Shown here one piece after another: positions 13,021 to 21,033 of a stretch of DNA of 36,954 nucleotides. A model generated the notes under the pieces. It saw only the letters and a program-made list of their open reading frames with translations. It did no database searches and was not told the DNA's origin. Source of the DNA: Clostridia bacterium (GTDB taxonomy: Bacteria > Bacillota > Clostridia > Oscillospirales > CAG-382). The stretch's first letter is position 1; every line of letters begins with the position of its first letter. Made by a program: the position numbers and the translations under genes. The DNA is taken from assembly GCA_017516825.1 (NCBI GenBank), contig JAFXBC010000077.1:1-36954 (forward strand), given 5' to 3'.

Positions 13021-13023
13021 TCC

Positions 13024-13689
13024 TTATTTCTTCGCCAAACGGTAGCTTTCCGCAATACGCAAGAACAGCTCCTCCGTGGGAACGGAGCCGTTCAATATCA
13101 CGGTGTACCAATGCCGTTTGTTCATGTGGTACCCGGGGAAGAACCGCCTTCCGTCCACCGTGGAATCCACGTCCTTCGGATCAATCCGCAGATCCATCAC
13201 CTCGATCATCCCGTCCCCATCCGGCAGAAGTTTGCTCGCCTTCAAGACCATCACCGTGGCGTACCACTTGCGATTGTCCTTCCGCCGCCAGACGGCCGCC
13301 ATGGGGAGCTTTTCCCAAAGGAATTCCAGCTTATCTCCATAGGTTTCTTCCACGTGGCGGATCAAAGCACGGGACTGATCTTCCCGAAAAATATGCAGAT
13401 CAAAGCACTTCTTGGCAATATCGTCCAGAATGTCACCATACTCCGTCCGTACCTGCCCCACGAAGGCACCCTCCGCATGGGGCACCAAATGCAACACGTA
13501 TTCTTCTCCGAAGGCGGCGTCTTCCACTGTGGTAGCAACCTCTCCGTCGTGGGAGACCTCCACCGTCAGCTCCATTTGCCCGCCAACTAAAGGCACCTTG
13601 TAAACGTATACCCCCGCGTCAAGCACAAACCCGTACTCCAACAGCTTCCCCGTATTCACTTTTCGGTTTTTGAAGGATTCAGTTTTCAT
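13024..13689 (-). CDS. MmcQ/YjbR family protein
   Basis: This 221-residue protein ends with the MmcQ/YjbR (COG2315) signature: KWYATVMVLKASKL, then EVMDLRIDPKDVDS and FFPGYHMNKRHWYTVILNGSV near 180-200. The fold resembles CyaY and double-winged helix proteins; members are loosely annotated as DNA-binding but have no proven function. The N-terminal 90 residues are extra relative to the usual family size of about 120. The ATG at 13689 overlaps the upstream gene by 11 bases; an extension to 13764 would overlap far more. It is the last gene of a six-gene operon. Confidence 0.8.
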   Translation of the reverse strand: MKTESFKNRKVNTGKLLEYGFVLDAGVYVYKVPLVGGQMELTVEVSHDGEVATTVEDAAFGEEYVLHLVPHAEGAFVGQVRTEYGDILDDIAKKCFDLHIFREDQSRALIRHVEETYGDKLEFLWEKLPMAAVWRRKDNRKWYATVMVLKASKLLPDGDGMIEVMDLRIDPKDVDSTVDGRRFFPGYHMNKRHWYTVILNGSVPTEELFLRIAESYRLAKK

Positions 13690-14140
13690 GTATACCCGTA
13701 TTGCTTCGATGATACTTCCCGGGAAGGAGCTCCATGGCGGTTCTTGCCAATTTCTTCCCGGCAAAGGTAATGGTTCCCTCGTGGGAAACGTAGATCAGCC
13801 ATTCCTTTGTTTGGTCAAAATAATAGATTTCCACGTACCAAGGGAAATTGTAGCCGTCCTCGTCTTTCTCGGTGAGCCGTGCAAGCAGATCGACCTGTTC
13901 CGGCCTTGAACAGTAGCTTTGATTCTGTACAACCGTCACTTCGTTAATGTCCATAGTCTTCAAAACGCTTTTCACCTTTCGGATCCTTCTGTCATCATAA
14001 ATCCGATCCAGGTCAAAAGCAACGGCGGGAATCCCTTCTTTGAGCTTTGAAAGAGGATACCAATGGAGAAACGGCGGCGTGTATCCTTCGCGATATACGC
14101 AGGTAGATTGGATGATTTGTAAAAAGCTATCTTTTGTCAT
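13679..14140 (-). CDS. Unrecognised 153-residue protein
   Basis: No family was recognised. The protein is soluble, without signal or membrane segment. It has an aromatic N-terminal half (PPFLHWYPLSKL near 22-33) and a strand-rich second half with WYVEIYYFDQTKEWLIYVSHEGTITF (split here over about 100-126), reminiscent of small antiparallel sheets in immunity-like proteins, though that likeness is weak. AAGGAG is eight bases before the ATG; the gene starts six bases after the stop of the previous gene and overlaps the MmcQ gene by 11. The tight packing says it is a genuine member of the operon. Confidence 0.7.
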   Translation of the reverse strand: MTKDSFLQIIQSTCVYREGYTPPFLHWYPLSKLKEGIPAVAFDLDRIYDDRRIRKVKSVLKTMDINEVTVVQNQSYCSRPEQVDLLARLTEKDEDGYNFPWYVEIYYFDQTKEWLIYVSHEGTITFAGKKLARTAMELLPGKYHRSNTGIHEN

Positions 14141-14146
14141 GGGCCG

Positions 14147-14623
14147 TCACTCCTTGTGCTTCCGCCATTTCACGGGATACCCGTCCATGCGCTTTTGGCA
14201 GGCTTCCATACTTTCAAAGCATTCGTCGGCTACCACCTTCAACTGCTCGTCGATGTGCAAGAGAAAGAAATCCCGATCTTCTTCATAAACGCAGACGGCA
14301 AGGTAGCACACCTTTCGGGTATCTCCCGCAGACGCAAAGGAGCCGTGTTCCGTGAAAAGCAGAACCTTTGCGTTGCCAAAACACTTGGGAAAGGTGCGAG
14401 CCGTCACGTAGACAGCCTTTTCCGAAAGGTCGATGATGTAATCTGCATATCCTTCGGTATAGGGCAGCTCCCGAAACCCGTGTTTTCTGCAAAAAGCATC
14501 CATAAAGCTTGCGGCATCGGACTCCCGAAACAGCTCCGTCGCGGTATGATGCAATTCTTCAAAGGCCAAAAGCCTGCCGTTGTACAGCTTTTCGCTTTGT
14601 AATGACCGGACTTTGATAATCAT
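14147..14623 (-). CDS. Unrecognised 158-residue protein
   Basis: No family was recognised. A soluble alpha/beta protein: a helical N-terminal half (FEELHHTATELFRESDAASF) and a strand-rich middle (YADYIIDLSEKAVYVTARTF, then VCYLAVCVYEEDRDFFLLHI), ending in a basic WRKHKE. The ATG at 14623 makes an ATGA overlap with the stop of the upstream gene, so the longer frame to 14710 is rejected. It is fourth of six coupled genes. Confidence 0.7.
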   Translation of the reverse strand: MIIKVRSLQSEKLYNGRLLAFEELHHTATELFRESDAASFMDAFCRKHGFRELPYTEGYADYIIDLSEKAVYVTARTFPKCFGNAKVLLFTEHGSFASAGDTRKVCYLAVCVYEEDRDFFLLHIDEQLKVVADECFESMEACQKRMDGYPVKWRKHKE

Positions 14624-15393
14624 AGATCCCTCAGCATTCTTTTCTCGCGCTTTCGCAAAATTGCTTTGGCTTCCTTTTGCACATTTTCCGTGGTGCAAAG
14701 CCGTTGCCATTCTTCAAAAATCGTAACGGATAACGGATAGCGATACCCGTTGTTTTTGTAATCAAAACACCCTGCCACGGCAGTAAGCTCATCCTCTGTG
14801 ATCTCGGCGCACCATTCCAAGAAAGCGGTGGTTTCCTCATCCGGGAAGAACAAACAATCCCGCAAGGTCAAGGGCAAAAGCACCCCTTGGCGATACCTTT
14901 CCGTGTACTTCCGCAACAGATCGGGCCGATGCTTCCCCAGCGTCTTTCTTGTTTCCCACAGAGTAGCGTAGGAATCCCCGTCTTCCAACAGCTTGGAGAT
15001 CCGGGCGAAATATTCTTCGCTTCTTTTTCCGCGGCTGATGGCAGTATCGAATCCCGTCATGGCTTTTTTTGTGGTGGGGGAGAAGCTGGGAAACGTTTCT
15101 ATTGCATACGCCAAAACCTCGGGCACCTTTTTGGGGTCGATCTTTCTCACGAAGGTCTCTATGGTGAAGATGGACTCCATTCTCGGCAAATACTTCCAAA
15201 GCAAGCGCATCACACCTGCGTCCGTTATTTTGCGCAGACTGAGATCTGCCATATAGTGATAGTCGTAACCAAGTGCATTGATCTCTCGGAACAACTCCAA
15301 AAGCGCCAGAGATTCTCCCTCCGGGTTCTCGACAGGCTTTTCTCTGTCGACCTGTTGTTGGTAGAGAAACAACGCGATCTCTTTATCGTTCAT
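14620..15393 (-). CDS. Unrecognised 257-residue helical protein
   Basis: No family was recognised. Almost the whole length looks alpha-helical and charged, with regularly spaced hydrophobics (SLALLELFREINAL, AGVMRLLWKYLPRM, RISKLLEDGDSYATLWETRK), which could be a repeat solenoid of the HEAT or TPR kind, but no repeat unit could be fixed. It ends in a very basic tail (LRKREKRMLRDL). Four-base overlaps on both sides (15390-15393 and 14620-14623) tie it to its neighbours. Confidence 0.7.
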   Translation of the reverse strand: MNDKEIALFLYQQQVDREKPVENPEGESLALLELFREINALGYDYHYMADLSLRKITDAGVMRLLWKYLPRMESIFTIETFVRKIDPKKVPEVLAYAIETFPSFSPTTKKAMTGFDTAISRGKRSEEYFARISKLLEDGDSYATLWETRKTLGKHRPDLLRKYTERYRQGVLLPLTLRDCLFFPDEETTAFLEWCAEITEDELTAVAGCFDYKNNGYRYPLSVTIFEEWQRLCTTENVQKEAKAILRKREKRMLRDL

Positions 15394-15764
15394 GTTTTTG
15401 TATCCTCCGCAGAGATTCTTTGCTCAACGTTCAACATCGCCTTGATCTTATCCGCCAAAGCAAGGAGCTCCGCCCAGGCATCCTCAGTTTGCACCGAACG
15501 GGCATTCCAATAGGGCGTGTTTTCCAAACGGCGGAATCTCTGCGCCAATTCCAAAGACAGCTCAAAAATTTCGCCTGTGATCAGTCCCGCACGGAGCAAA
15601 GCGTTCAGCGTGTTCTCGTGGAGGAAGGAAACACAGTCGGAATCGAACTCTTCGAAAACGCGGTATTCGATCTCATTGGTGTCGCATTCCCGCAAAAACA
15701 AGCCCAGGTTATTGAGCGCATGGACGTAATATTCGAATTGTTCAAATGCAGTCAAGCGTTTCAA
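15390..15764 (-). CDS. Small helical protein, TTG start, unrecognised
   Basis: A 124-residue, mostly helical acidic protein (FEQFEYYVHALNNLGLFLRE, NTLNALLRAGLITGEIFELS). The likely start is the TTG at 15764, which overlaps the TGA of the upstream nucleotidyltransferase-like gene as TTGA, matching the ATGA pattern of the rest of the operon; no ATG fits. The pairing of a minimal nucleotidyltransferase with a small helical protein recalls MNT/HEPN modules, but no Rx4-6H HEPN motif is visible, so that label is not given. Confidence 0.65.
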   Translation of the reverse strand: MKRLTAFEQFEYYVHALNNLGLFLRECDTNEIEYRVFEEFDSDCVSFLHENTLNALLRAGLITGEIFELSLELAQRFRRLENTPYWNARSVQTEDAWAELLALADKIKAMLNVEQRISAEDTKT

Positions 15765-16408
15765 AGGTCGCCTTCTCTTTCCCGTATGGCAACGAACTCT
15801 TCCACCAAGCTCTGCTCCTCGCAGAACCAATGACAATATTGGATCACCGAACGGTCATCCATTTCCTGCACCTTCTTCATGCGGTAGCGATGTACGTTGT
15901 ATTTTTTGAAAAACATCCGTGAAAGCCGTGCAAGCGCCCGTTGTATCATATGCTCCAGCAATGCGATCTTCTCCTCGTCCTTTTTACAGCGGGTGTTCAC
16001 ACGGTAGCCGTCAAGGGAAGACTTTCGGTAGACCGCTAAATACTGCTCCGGGGAAAGGAGGTAGAACCTCACACCCCGTTCCTCACGTAAGCTGATCTCC
16101 TGCAGGGGAATGCCCGCAAAGTGCTCCAATTCCTCTAAAGAGGCGTAGGAATAGGCCACCCCGTCCTTTTGGAAGGTGTGCTCCTTTTCGTCGGCAAGCA
16201 GATAACCGTTGGCTTCTAGAACAGTCTTGAACGGCTGCCACTCCTCCGAAAGCATCCTCTCCGGAAGCAGAATATCAATATCCTCGGGCCGGAGTTCTTC
16301 CCCCGTCAAAACCGCCAGCCCCAAAGAGCCGTACAGCAGGGGCGTGACCGCAAAGGCTTCTTGCAAGACCCCTGCGTTTTCCAAGAACAGATCGAATTTT
16401 CTTTTCAT
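15761..16408 (-). CDS. Nucleotidyltransferase-fold protein
   Basis: This 215-residue protein begins with PLLYGSLGLAVLTG (about 23-36) and RPEDIDILLP (40-49): the Gly-Ser (27-28) and the DxD pair (D43, D45) of the polymerase-beta nucleotidyltransferase fold. The spacing between GS and DxD is slightly long and a third acidic residue was not identified, so activity is uncertain. The C-terminal 100 residues are helical and basic. AGGGGGAAG precedes the ATG at 16408; the frame open to 16525 passes through the promoter and is rejected. It heads the six-gene operon. I recall similar Firmicute proteins carrying an unsupported 'phosphoribosylanthranilate isomerase' name. Confidence 0.65.
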   Translation of the reverse strand: MKRKFDLFLENAGVLQEAFAVTPLLYGSLGLAVLTGEELRPEDIDILLPERMLSEEWQPFKTVLEANGYLLADEKEHTFQKDGVAYSYASLEELEHFAGIPLQEISLREERGVRFYLLSPEQYLAVYRKSSLDGYRVNTRCKKDEEKIALLEHMIQRALARLSRMFFKKYNVHRYRMKKVQEMDDRSVIQYCHWFCEEQSLVEEFVAIREREGDL

Positions 16409-16436
16409 CTTTGCGTCTTCCCCCTCGTTTTTCCTC

Positions 16437-16465
16437 AGTATACCACACCCGGTGCAAAATTTCAA
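16437..16465 (-). promoter_or_regulatory. Promoter of the six-gene operon
   Basis: Minus strand: -35 TTGAAA (16460-16465), 17-base spacer, -10 TATACT (16437-16442). The start of transcription would be near 16430, about 20 bases before the ATG. Confidence 0.75.
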
Positions 16466-16493
16466 CCGCTTTCCACAACCTTCAAAAAACATC

Positions 16494-16522
16494 TTGCAAA
16501 AGGATTCTCCGGGTGGTATAAT
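16494..16522 (+). promoter_or_regulatory. Promoter of the sialidase-like operon
   Basis: Plus strand: -35 TTGCAA (16494-16499), 17-base spacer, -10 TATAAT (16517-16522) with TGG before it. It is back to back with the promoter at 16437-16465, with 28 bases between their -35 boxes. Confidence 0.75.
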
Positions 16523-16554
16523 CAAAGCAAGAAGACCAAAAAAGGAATTTGACC

Positions 16555-17796
16555 ATGAAGACCATCAAGCTCGGCGACCCGGTGACGGTTGCCCAAGATA
16601 CCAAAGAGCCCATCCTGTTCGGCGGTTACCAGGATCCCACCATCCGATGTGGGGAAAACGGCAGACTATTGGTCCGCTTCAACGCCCGCAGAGATAACTG
16701 GCTCACCTTCGGGGAGGAAGAAAAGAATCCCGTTTACAGCTCTGACGACGGCGGGGCACATTGGGAACTGTGCGACAAACCTCAGGAAACCTGGCTCCGC
16801 GCAGGCACCCGCCTGCCCAACGGAGACATCTTCTGCTTCCGTGAGCATTCCGTACTGCGGAAAGAGACCCTGCCCCAGCTACCCCCTCTGCCCGAGGGAC
16901 GGAAGCTACTCACCGCAGGGATGTCCGTATACACCGTAAACGAATTGAAGCCCTGCTTGGGTGACCGCGTGGCCAAGGAATTCAAGGCCTACCGCATCAA
17001 GGCGGGTACGGAGGAGGTCATCGAGGAGACCTGCCCCGTGATCTGGGAGAATATGCCCGTGGTGCTTCACTACGAGGGCTTTCTTATTCGGGTGTTCCCG
17101 CACCCAAGCCTTTCCATGAAGGTGGATCCGCAAGGCAACCTTTGGATGCCCGTGGATGCTCCCGCCGTGGACGACGAGGGAAACCTGCTGTCTTTCCGCC
17201 GTTGTACCGCCTTGCTTTGCTCCAAGGACATGGGTCACACCTGGGAATACGTCAGCCACATCCTCTACCGGGAATCCTTCAACCCGCCCACCGCCATTGA
17301 CGTGGAGGGCTTTATGGAATGCTCCTTGGAATTTCTGAAGGACGGCTCCTGCCTCGCCATCCTCCGCTCGGGCTCCCTGTCTCCCTTCGTCATCGGGGAC
17401 GAGGATCACCCCGCGCCCATCATGATGCAGACCCGCTCCCACGACGGGTGCAAGACCTGGGAAAAGCCTACCTATTTCTACGACTACGGCGTCATGCCCG
17501 TCACCCGTATGCTGGCAGACGGCACCGTTCTCATGGCCTCGGGGCGCCCCGGAGTGTACCTCCGTGTGTCGCAGGATCTTTCTGCCAAAGAATGGTCGGA
17601 CATCGTCCCCGTGGTGGAGGTACCCAAGGAGGATTTCTACGCCAAATACTACGAATACACCTGCTGTAACACCGGCATCGCCGTCACAGGCCCCAACACC
17701 GCTATGATCGCTTACAGCGATTTCACCAAAAACGCCCCCGACGGCAAGCGGGCGAAATCCATCATGGTGCGGAAGATCACCGTGGAAGGAGAATGA
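16555..17796 (+). CDS. Sialidase-like (BNR/Asp-box beta-propeller) protein
   Basis: This 413-residue protein carries several Asp-box/BNR repeats: YSSDDGGAHWE, CSKDMGHTWEY and RSHDGCKTWEKP, the hallmark turns of six-bladed sialidase propellers. An early DPTIRC holds a possible substrate-binding Arg, but the complete arginine triad and Tyr/Glu pair could not be placed, so enzymatic activity is not certain. There is no signal peptide, so it should act in the cytoplasm. The ATG at 16555 has AAAGGA eight bases upstream; a TTG six bases earlier is too close. It is the first gene of a plus-strand cluster and overlaps the next frame by four bases. Confidence 0.75.
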   Translation: MKTIKLGDPVTVAQDTKEPILFGGYQDPTIRCGENGRLLVRFNARRDNWLTFGEEEKNPVYSSDDGGAHWELCDKPQETWLRAGTRLPNGDIFCFREHSVLRKETLPQLPPLPEGRKLLTAGMSVYTVNELKPCLGDRVAKEFKAYRIKAGTEEVIEETCPVIWENMPVVLHYEGFLIRVFPHPSLSMKVDPQGNLWMPVDAPAVDDEGNLLSFRRCTALLCSKDMGHTWEYVSHILYRESFNPPTAIDVEGFMECSLEFLKDGSCLAILRSGSLSPFVIGDEDHPAPIMMQTRSHDGCKTWEKPTYFYDYGVMPVTRMLADGTVLMASGRPGVYLRVSQDLSAKEWSDIVPVVEVPKEDFYAKYYEYTCCNTGIAVTGPNTAMIAYSDFTKNAPDGKRAKSIMVRKITVEGE

Positions 17797-17801
17797 AAAA
17801 C

Positions 17802-18104
17802 ATGAAAAAAATCAAGATCACCGTTATACGGAAGGCACGCTACGACGACCTCATCGCCAAATACGAAAACCCCATAGAGCACGCCTGTGACCTGGAGGAA
17901 GGACAAGTCTTTTATTGCGAGGGCTGGCAAAAGCCTAAGGGTTTCTGCGACAGCGCCTGGGAGACCCTGTCCCCCTTCGTCATGACGCTTGCCCACGGCG
18001 GAGAGAATTTCTACGACGGCTGGATGAAGGATCCCAAGTCCGCCATGCTCTCCTGCAACGACGGCTTTCGCCCCGTAAGCTTTTATATCGAAGTGTGTGA
18101 TTGA
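17802..18104 (+). CDS. TIGR04076 family protein
   Basis: This 100-residue protein matches the TIGR04076 pattern: a KKIKITVIRK start, an acidic loop leading to VFYCEGWQKPKGFCDSAW, a middle PFVMTLAHGG and an end SCNDGFRPVSFYIEVCD. Several conserved Cys residues suggest metal binding or redox chemistry; the function of the family is not known to me. Two starts are possible: the ATG at 17793 (ATGA overlap with the sialidase stop) or the ATG at 17802, which fits the family N-terminus and lies ten bases after AAGGAG. Confidence 0.8.
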   Translation: MKKIKITVIRKARYDDLIAKYENPIEHACDLEEGQVFYCEGWQKPKGFCDSAWETLSPFVMTLAHGGENFYDGWMKDPKSAMLSCNDGFRPVSFYIEVCD

Positions 18105-18116
18105 AAGGATATAGCT

Positions 18117-18470
18117 ATGATCTTCCTCTGTTACCCCAAATGCTCCACCTGCGTGAAGGCCCGTAAGTGGCTGGACGAGCAAAAAGTTCCTTATACCTTA
18201 CGGGACATCAAAGAAGACAAACCCACCTTGCAGGAGCTTACAGCCTGGCACAGCCAAAGCGGCCTGCCTCTGAAGAAATTCTTCAACACCAGCGGGCTTT
18301 TGTACCGCTCTCTGGAGCTGAAAAACAAGCTTCCCTTCATGGATAACACGGAAATGCTCTCCCTCCTTGCCACCGACGGCATGCTGGTAAAACGCCCTAT
18401 CCTCATCGGAGAGGATTTCGTCCTGGTAGGCTTCTCGGAAGGGGAGTGGAGCGCAAAATTGCTCCCGTAA
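18117..18470 (+). CDS. ArsC/Spx-family thioredoxin-fold protein
   Basis: This 117-residue protein has the ArsC/Spx fold. C9-S-T-C12 near the N-terminus is the CxxC seen in Spx-type and some reductase-type members; further on come TLRDIKEDKPTLQEL, the FFNTSGLLYRSL region and MLVKRPILIGEDFVLVGF, where the Arg of the KRP motif sits in the active site of arsenate reductases. It could be a redox regulator or a glutathione/thiol-linked reductase; true arsenate reduction is unproven. AAAGGA precedes the ATG at a good distance. A broken second copy lies at 23459-23801. Confidence 0.85.
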   Translation: MIFLCYPKCSTCVKARKWLDEQKVPYTLRDIKEDKPTLQELTAWHSQSGLPLKKFFNTSGLLYRSLELKNKLPFMDNTEMLSLLATDGMLVKRPILIGEDFVLVGFSEGEWSAKLLP

Positions 18471-18497
18471 ACTGCGTTACGAAAGGAATGGATCTGT

Positions 18498-19955
18498 ATG
18501 AAAAACAAACGTATCAGAACTCTCGTATCCCTGCTTTTGACCGTGCTTTTACTGCTGCCCACGCTGGCATCCTGCGGCGGGAAAGAGCAAACTACCTCCT
18601 CGGAAAGTGAAGCCGCCTCCACGGAGGAAAGCAGTACCGCCGTTTCCGCAGAGGAAGAAAGCGCGGAGGAATCCTCCGAGGACACAGGAGAAGAACCTAT
18701 GGAAAACATTCGCGACAACCCCGACTACAAGAATATTCTTTTGGGCAAAAGCTATACCCGCTCCGCTCTGTATCCCGATGACAGCTCTGCCTCCTACCCC
18801 GATGAAGGCAATACCAAGCTCACCGACGGTCAGCTTCCCGCATCGGAGGGCAAGTATTCCGATCCCGCCTTTGCAGGCTTCAACGTAAGCAACGATTATT
18901 CCGACCGCGGCTACGCCTCCATCGTGGTGGATCTGAACGGTCTGTACTGCATGGACAAGTTCGAAATTTACGTGGGCTCCAAGGCGTTCTTAAGCGTTGG
19001 TATTTCCGCACCCGCCTTTGCCTGGGTATACGCTTCCCACGACGGGGAGACCTGGCACGAGGTGGGCATCACCGCCCACGAGGATACCGAGGAGGTCAAC
19101 TGCCTTCCCTCCGTTTTGGAGCTGAACACCCCCGTCACCGCACGCTATCTGGAGTTCCGCATTGTGGCTGACGTCAGCCGTTGGATGTTCGTTGCGGAGG
19201 TGATGGCCTACGGCATCGCCACCGACAAGGAGCTTCCTTTCGAGGAAGCACCCGCTCCCGAGCTTGGCACCACCTTCCTGCCCGCAAAATCCTCCTATCA
19301 ATTCCTGTTTATCGGAAACAGCGCCACCTACGTCAACGATATTCCTGCCACCCTGGCTTCTCTGTGTGCAAAGAAGGGGATCACCATCACCCAAAAGCAG
19401 ATCGTTCCCGGGGGTCGTACCCTGGAGGAGCACGCCGCAGACCCTGCCGTGCTTGCCGAGATCGCCAAGGGCTACGACGCCGTGTTCATTCAAGAGAACG
19501 GCAACTCCATGACCTCCTCCTCTGCCGCGGAAAAGAGCTTGGCTGCCATCAAAAAGCTTGGGGACGCCGTCCACGCTTCCGGCGCGGTGTTCTGCTTCTA
19601 CGTCCGCCCGCCCTACGGCAAGGATCTGGCAGGGTACAAGAATTTCGATCAGTGCAAGCTTTTCGACGAGCATTTCACTCCCGCAGCAGAGACGGAAGAC
19701 GCCCATTGCATCTACGTCAACCGCGCCTTTGCCTACGCCATCAAGCATTTGAATGATAACCTGTGGGGGGACGACAACGCCCACACCAATACCCACGGCG
19801 CCTACCTGGCGGTCTGTACCTTCTACGCCACCCTGTTCGGCAAAACCGCCACGGAGCTGGGCATCGCCTACGGCCTCCCCGCCGCAGACGCCAAGGCTCT
19901 GCAGGAGGCCGCCGACCAAATCGCCCTGCAGGGCGTGATCCCTTGGGAAGAATGA
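18498..19955 (+). CDS. Lipoprotein with discoidin-like and SGNH-hydrolase domains
   Basis: This 485-residue lipoprotein has a lipobox LASC with C26, then a Ser/Glu-rich linker (27-70). About 80-235 looks like an F5/8-type C (discoidin) carbohydrate-binding domain (SIVVDLNGLYCMDKFEIYVGS, TARYLEFRIVADVSRWMFVAEV). From about 265 a SGNH-type hydrolase follows (DUF4886-like): LFIGNSATYVNDIP with the nucleophile Ser, GGRTLEEH, FIQENGNSM, and the catalytic DNAH in GDDNAHTNTHGAYLAV. It is predicted to be an exported esterase or deacylase anchored outside the membrane and acting on glycans. Its place beside a sialidase-like protein hints at glycan use. Confidence 0.82.
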   Translation: MKNKRIRTLVSLLLTVLLLLPTLASCGGKEQTTSSESEAASTEESSTAVSAEEESAEESSEDTGEEPMENIRDNPDYKNILLGKSYTRSALYPDDSSASYPDEGNTKLTDGQLPASEGKYSDPAFAGFNVSNDYSDRGYASIVVDLNGLYCMDKFEIYVGSKAFLSVGISAPAFAWVYASHDGETWHEVGITAHEDTEEVNCLPSVLELNTPVTARYLEFRIVADVSRWMFVAEVMAYGIATDKELPFEEAPAPELGTTFLPAKSSYQFLFIGNSATYVNDIPATLASLCAKKGITITQKQIVPGGRTLEEHAADPAVLAEIAKGYDAVFIQENGNSMTSSSAAEKSLAAIKKLGDAVHASGAVFCFYVRPPYGKDLAGYKNFDQCKLFDEHFTPAAETEDAHCIYVNRAFAYAIKHLNDNLWGDDNAHTNTHGAYLAVCTFYATLFGKTATELGIAYGLPAADAKALQEAADQIALQGVIPWEE

Positions 19956-19959
19956 GGAC

Positions 19960-21018
19960 ATGATGTTAACCTATACCTATACGTCCAAAGGATGCTTTTC
20001 CCTTATGGAAAAGCCCAAGCCAACCATAAAGCACGAACGGGATGCCATCGTCAAGGTGACCCTTGCCAGCATCTGTTCCAGCGACCTGCACATCAAGCAC
20101 GGCAGTGTCCTCAAAGCGGTGGAAGGCATCACCGTGGGCCACGAGATGGTGGGCATCGTGGAAGAGGTGGGCTCCGCCGTCACCCACGTAAAGCCGGGGG
20201 ACAGAGTCACGGTGAACGTGGAGACCTTCTGCGGGGAGTGCTTCTTCTGCAAGAAGGGCTTCGTAAACAACTGCACCGACAAAAACGGAGGCTGGGCGCT
20301 GGGTTGCCGCATCGACGGCGGTCAGGCGGAGTACGTCCGCGTTCCCTTTGCGGATCGGGGGCTGAATAAGATTCCCGATACCGTTACCGACCGCCGGGCT
20401 TTGCTGGTGGGGGACGTGCTTGCCACAGGCTACTGGGCGGCGAAGATCTCCGAGATCACCGAGGAGGACACCGTCCTCATCATCGGCGCAGGCCCCACGG
20501 GTATCTGCACCCTTTTGTGCGCGATGCTGAAAAACCCAAAGCGCATCATCGTCTGTGAGAAGGATGAAAGCCGCATCAAGTTTGTAAACGAACACTACCC
20601 CCACGTACTCACGGTGACGCCCGCGGAGTGCCTTGCTTTCGTCCGTGCAAACAGCGACCACGGCGGGGCAGACGTGGCGCTGGAGGTGGCGGGTGCCGGC
20701 ACCGACGAAGTCGGTGGTATGAATACCTTTGAGTTGGCCTGGCAGTGCGCCCGTCCCAACGCCATCGTCACGGTGGTGGCCCTCTACGAAAAGCCCCAAA
20801 CCCTCCCTCTGCCGGATATGTACGGCAAGAACCTCACCTTCAAAACCGGCGGCGTGGACGGTTGCGATTGCGAGACAACCCTCGACCTCATCGCTCAAGG
20901 GAAACTCAATACCGAGCCCCTCATCACCCATACCTACCCGCTTTCCCGGATCGCCGAAGCCTACGACCTCTTCGAAAACAAACGGGACGGCGTCATCAAG
21001 GTCGCCGTGGAGTGTTAA
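19960..21018 (+). CDS. Zinc-dependent alcohol dehydrogenase (MDR family)
   Basis: A 352-residue medium-chain dehydrogenase. Catalytic zinc ligands: C39 (SICSSDLH), H61-E62 (VGHEMVG) and a later acidic residue. The structural zinc lobe has four Cys in FCGECFFCKKGFVNNC. The nucleotide-binding site is VLIIGAGPTGI, with a downstream acidic residue (IIVCEKDESR) that favours NAD(H). The substrate, an alcohol or polyol, cannot be told. GAGG is just before the ATG pair at 19960/19963, so either start is possible. It is the last GC-rich gene before an abrupt change to AT-rich sequence. Confidence 0.88.
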   Translation: MMLTYTYTSKGCFSLMEKPKPTIKHERDAIVKVTLASICSSDLHIKHGSVLKAVEGITVGHEMVGIVEEVGSAVTHVKPGDRVTVNVETFCGECFFCKKGFVNNCTDKNGGWALGCRIDGGQAEYVRVPFADRGLNKIPDTVTDRRALLVGDVLATGYWAAKISEITEEDTVLIIGAGPTGICTLLCAMLKNPKRIIVCEKDESRIKFVNEHYPHVLTVTPAECLAFVRANSDHGGADVALEVAGAGTDEVGGMNTFELAWQCARPNAIVTVVALYEKPQTLPLPDMYGKNLTFKTGGVDGCDCETTLDLIAQGKLNTEPLITHTYPLSRIAEAYDLFENKRDGVIKVAVEC

Positions 21019-21033
21019 AAGGAGGAGGCAAAT

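Noticed and set aside
15390..16408. MNT/HEPN toxin-antitoxin pair
   Set aside because: The small partner lacks an Rx4-6H HEPN motif and the nucleotidyltransferase lacks a clear third carboxylate; only the fold is claimed.
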